Shown here: piece by piece, positions 61,769 through 64,000 of the stretch | How positions within the stretch are numbered: position 1 is the first letter of the stretch | How the letters are laid out: every line of letters starts with the position of its first letter | Assembly: GCF_036985505.1 (NCBI RefSeq) | Contig: NZ_BTGQ01000005.1 | Span: 62,001-126,000, forward strand | Reading direction: 5' to 3' | Source: Croceitalea sp947503285 | Lineage (GTDB): Bacteria; Bacteroidota; Bacteroidia; Flavobacteriales; Flavobacteriaceae | DNA length: 64,000 nt | Translations under genes and position numbers: made by a program | Notes under the pieces: generated by a model | Told to the model about the DNA's origin: nothing | What the model saw: only the letters and a program-made list of their open reading frames with translations | Database searches by the model: none

Positions 61769-62785
61769 TTACTGCAGTACCGAGTAGTCCCCAATACTGA
61801 TGGTCTCAAAATTACCATCGTATGTTACATAATTACCAATCATAGCATTATCCAAATTAGCATTTTTGATACTACTATGCGATTGGATTAAACTATTTTT
61901 AACTGTTGACCCTTCAATAACCGTTCCATCCCCCACAGAAACATAGGGTCCTATGGTACTATTCGTTAAAACAACATTCTCACCAATAAAACAGGGCTCA
62001 ATAATGTTAGCATTATTTTGTTCAACCGAGTCTGCAATCAGTTTTTCCCCATCTGTGCCTAAAAAACCCAACATGCGTTGGTTTGTTTCTACCGTTACAT
62101 TTTTATTTCCACAGTCCATCCATTCATCTACCTTACCTGTTACAAATTTTTTGCCCTTGGCCATCATCCGCTTGATACCATCATTGATTTGGTATTCCCC
62201 TCCGTTAAGAACGTTATTGTCCAAAACATACTGGAGTTCTTCTTTGAGCACCCCTACATCTTTAAAATAGTAGATGCCAATGACTGCCAAATCTGACACG
62301 AATTCTTGGGGTTTTTCAACGAGCTCAATAATTTCATTGGCATCATTTAGCTTTACAACACCGAATGCCTCTGGTTTTTCTACTTGTTTTACCCAAATAA
62401 CGCTATCAGCATCTTTATCTAGATTAAACTCCGCCCTGATCAAGGTGTCGGCGTAGGCGATTACAGCTGGGCCACTTAAGGAAGATTTTGCGCTCATAAT
62501 GGCATGGCCGGTACCTAAAGGTTCATCTTGACGATATATCGATGCTTTCGCTCCCAATTCATGGGCCAATTGCTTTAAACTTGAGACTACGTCATCGCCA
62601 AAAAAGGCAGGATCCCCTAATATGAAAGCGACCTCTTCAATGGGTTCATCCAAAACTTTGGCGATATCGCTAACCAATCGGTACACTATGGGTTTTCCCG
62701 CAACGGGTATCAACGGTTTCGGAACGGTTAATGTGTGCGGTCGTAATCTCGAGCCACGCCCGGCCATGGGTACTATTATTTTCAT
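61769..62785 (-). CDS. Sugar-phosphate nucleotidyltransferase with left-handed beta-helix tail
   Basis: 338-residue nucleotide-sugar pyrophosphorylase. Nucleotide-binding PMAGRGSRLRPHT near 6-18 and PKPLIPVAGKP near 22-32 are diagnostic; QDEPLGTGHAIMSA near 86-99 and VIAYADTLIRA near 106-116 give the sugar and metal-binding parts. A C-terminal hexapeptide beta-helix (NIIEPCFIGENVVLTNSTIGPYVSVGDGTVIEG) is present. Product could be dTDP-glucose or UDP/GDP-sugar; this cannot be fixed by sequence. Located between dut and the TPR gene. Confidence 0.88.
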   Translation of the reverse strand: MKIIVPMAGRGSRLRPHTLTVPKPLIPVAGKPIVYRLVSDIAKVLDEPIEEVAFILGDPAFFGDDVVSSLKQLAHELGAKASIYRQDEPLGTGHAIMSAKSSLSGPAVIAYADTLIRAEFNLDKDADSVIWVKQVEKPEAFGVVKLNDANEIIELVEKPQEFVSDLAVIGIYYFKDVGVLKEELQYVLDNNVLNGGEYQINDGIKRMMAKGKKFVTGKVDEWMDCGNKNVTVETNQRMLGFLGTDGEKLIADSVEQNNANIIEPCFIGENVVLTNSTIGPYVSVGDGTVIEGSTVKNSLIQSHSSIKNANLDNAMIGNYVTYDGNFETISIGDYSVLQ

Positions 62786-62853
62786 AAAATAAGATATAAG
62801 ACCGTTTCGCTTTTAGACACTACAAGCTAGACGCTCTGGTTTGTTTTTTGTTA

Positions 62854-63288
62854 CTACTTGGTGCCCGTACTGCCGAAGCCTCCTGCTCCTCTATCTGTTT
62901 TGGAAAGTTCTTTAACTTCCATCCATTCGGCACGTTCGTGCTTGGCTATGACCAATTGCGCTACGCGTTCCCCATTTTCAATGGTAAAATCTTCATTGGA
63001 AAGATTAACCAATATTACACCTATTTCCCCTCTATAATCGGCATCGACAGTGCCCGGTGAGTTCAGCACGGTTATGCCCTTTTTTGCCGCCAGTCCACTG
63101 CGTGGGCGTACTTGCGCCTCAAAACCAATGGGTAATTCTATGTATAACCCTGTTTTGACAATTGTTCTTTCCAAAGGCTTTAATCTGATAGCCTCAGTTA
63201 TGTTGGCTCTTAGATCCATACCCGCCGAAGCAATGGTTTCGTAATGTGGCAACGGATGTTCTGACTTGTTGATGATCTTAATTTGCAC
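62854..63288 (-). CDS. dut: dUTP diphosphatase
   Basis: 144-residue trimeric dUTPase hydrolysing dUTP to dUMP and PPi, preventing uracil in DNA. Motifs: AGMDLRANI near 22-30 (I), RPRSGLAAKKGI near 63-74 (II), GTVDADYRGEIGV near 80-92 (III), ERVAQLVIAK near 108-117 (IV) and DRGAGGFGSTG near 131-141 (V). It overlaps the flippase gene by 11 nt and is 68 nt from the nucleotidyltransferase. Confidence 0.97.
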   Translation of the reverse strand: MQIKIINKSEHPLPHYETIASAGMDLRANITEAIRLKPLERTIVKTGLYIELPIGFEAQVRPRSGLAAKKGITVLNSPGTVDADYRGEIGVILVNLSNEDFTIENGERVAQLVIAKHERAEWMEVKELSKTDRGAGGFGSTGTK

Positions 63289-64000
63289 GTCTTATGAATA
63301 TAGTTTTAAGGGTATCGCCCTCTAGTTTGTAAATCAGTGCCAAAAATACCAAAAGCAATAAGCTTCCCACAACTAAGTTTCGGTTAAAAACATAAAAAGA
63401 CAGTGCTGAAAACAAGATTGAGATACCCGAATAGAAATAAATCTTTCGCATGTTGTAGGGAATTGGATAATGCTTTTTCCCGAAGTAATACGAGAGAGAC
63501 ATCATGGAACCATAAGCAGCCAAAGTGGCTATGGCAGAGGCCATATAACCTATCATAGGAATAAAAATTAGATTGATAGCCAGCGTTAATACCGCCCCGA
63601 TTGATGAAATATAGGCCCCATATCTGGTTCGATCCGTGACTTTATACCAAACCGATAGGTTATGATAAATACCCAAACAAAAGCTTGCCAACAACACTAT
63701 GGGTACGATTTCAAGAGCCTCTCTTAAAACTTCGTTTCTTATTAAAATTGGAATCAAAATATCAATAAAGACAATAACTGCCAATAAAATAAAGCTTCCT
63801 AAAATGACAAAATAATTTGTGATCTGCGCATAAGTTCTCTGCGGATTCTCGGTAGTCGAATGGCTAAAAAAGAAAGGTTCTACCCCCATTCTGAACGCAG
63901 TGCCAAATAAGGTCATAAACAAGGCAAGTTTATAGCACGCCCCGTATTTACCTGCAATGGATTCGGAAGCCATTTCGGTCAATAAAATTTTGTCAACTAC
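63278..64000 (-). CDS. Polysaccharide/lipopolysaccharide flippase, N-terminal part outside the window
   Basis: The frame is open to the right edge (241 codons visible), so the start is missing. Six or more hydrophobic helices are seen, e.g. YFVILGSFILLAVIVFIDILIPILI and IYFYSGISILFSALSFYVF, in the pattern of the MOP/Wzx-type oligosaccharide flippases. GKYGACYKLALFMTLFGTAFRMGVEPFFFSH near the visible start matches the family. Likely moves lipid-linked sugars across the inner membrane, consistent with the sugar nucleotidyltransferase downstream. Confidence 0.87.
   Translation of the reverse strand, partial: VVDKILLTEMASESIAGKYGACYKLALFMTLFGTAFRMGVEPFFFSHSTTENPQRTYAQITNYFVILGSFILLAVIVFIDILIPILIRNEVLREALEIVPIVLLASFCLGIYHNLSVWYKVTDRTRYGAYISSIGAVLTLAINLIFIPMIGYMASAIATLAAYGSMMSLSYYFGKKHYPIPYNMRKIYFYSGISILFSALSFYVFNRNLVVGSLLLLVFLALIYKLEGDTLKTIFIRRAN

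Noticed and set aside
1..64000. CRISPR arrays, tRNA or rRNA genes, transposases
   Set aside because: I found no regularly spaced direct repeats, no cloverleaf sequences and no transposase motifs on either strand.

Overview
The window is an ordinary stretch of chromosome from a member of the Bacteroidota, almost certainly a marine-type Flavobacteriaceae. The evidence is a gliding-motility lipoprotein gene (gldH) between ricT and a class A penicillin-binding protein, several Bacteroidota-restricted families (DUF3078, DUF2480, DUF4292, HU/SPOR fusion), a one-subunit cytochrome b succinate dehydrogenase, lipoproteins with acidic residues after the lipobox cysteine, TAnnTTTG-type -7 boxes, several TTG starts, weak Shine-Dalgarno sequences and moderately low GC. 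I cannot name the genus from sequence alone. I see no rRNA, tRNA, CRISPR array, transposase or prophage.

Layout. 1-5.1 kb: a subtilisin-like protease cut by the left edge, an EEP-family nuclease/phosphatase, a TMEM175-like channel, and hflX on the plus strand, ending at a two-way terminator. 5.1-14.2 kb: a minus-strand iron-sulfur (SUF) locus in the order A-type carrier, sufB, sufC, sufD, two outer-membrane barrels, sufS, sufE, a DUF59/SufT-like gene, DUF2480 and DUF3078. A REP-like inverted repeat lies between sufC and sufD. 14.3-18.8 kb: two large surface-type lipoproteins and thiL, followed by a decayed second thiL 3' end. 19-33 kb: a mixed region with a branched-chain amino acid carrier, a fibronectin/L-domain lipoprotein, an Xaa-Pro aminopeptidase, a 1050-residue BNR/sortilin-like protein, a DUF547 lipoprotein, small membrane proteins, and an overlapping RimK/deacylase pair.

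33.5-37 kb holds sdhCAB with a recognisable promoter and terminator. 37-41.6 kb holds a stand-alone Vsr-like endonuclease overlapping an aminotransferase, then an S24-type repressor divergent from a small putative DNA-binding protein around a palindromic control region, then a beta-lactamase-fold hydrolase with a GNAT acetyltransferase. 41.9-48.8 kb (minus) holds the two subunits of a 3-oxoacid CoA-transferase separated by a four-helix-bundle gene, then a PBP1A, gldH, ricT and trhO. 49-54.6 kb holds recA, a lipoprotein / ECF sigma / inner-membrane-plus-barrel operon, plsC and trpS. 55-64 kb holds dprA, the HU/SPOR fusion, a thioesterase, and a long minus-strand envelope operon (flippase, dut, sugar nucleotidyltransferase, TPR, DUF4292, EnvC-like factor, aldo/keto reductase).

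Most genes are housekeeping. The best candidates for a second look are the repressor/small-protein switch at 38.7-39.9 kb, the RimK/deacylase pair, the sigma-factor operon encoding a protein with both an inner-membrane helix and an outer-membrane barrel, the structured RNA upstream of trhO, the thiL remnant, and the G14 tract beside a broken membrane-protein gene. I did not find a clear, wholly new multi-gene system.
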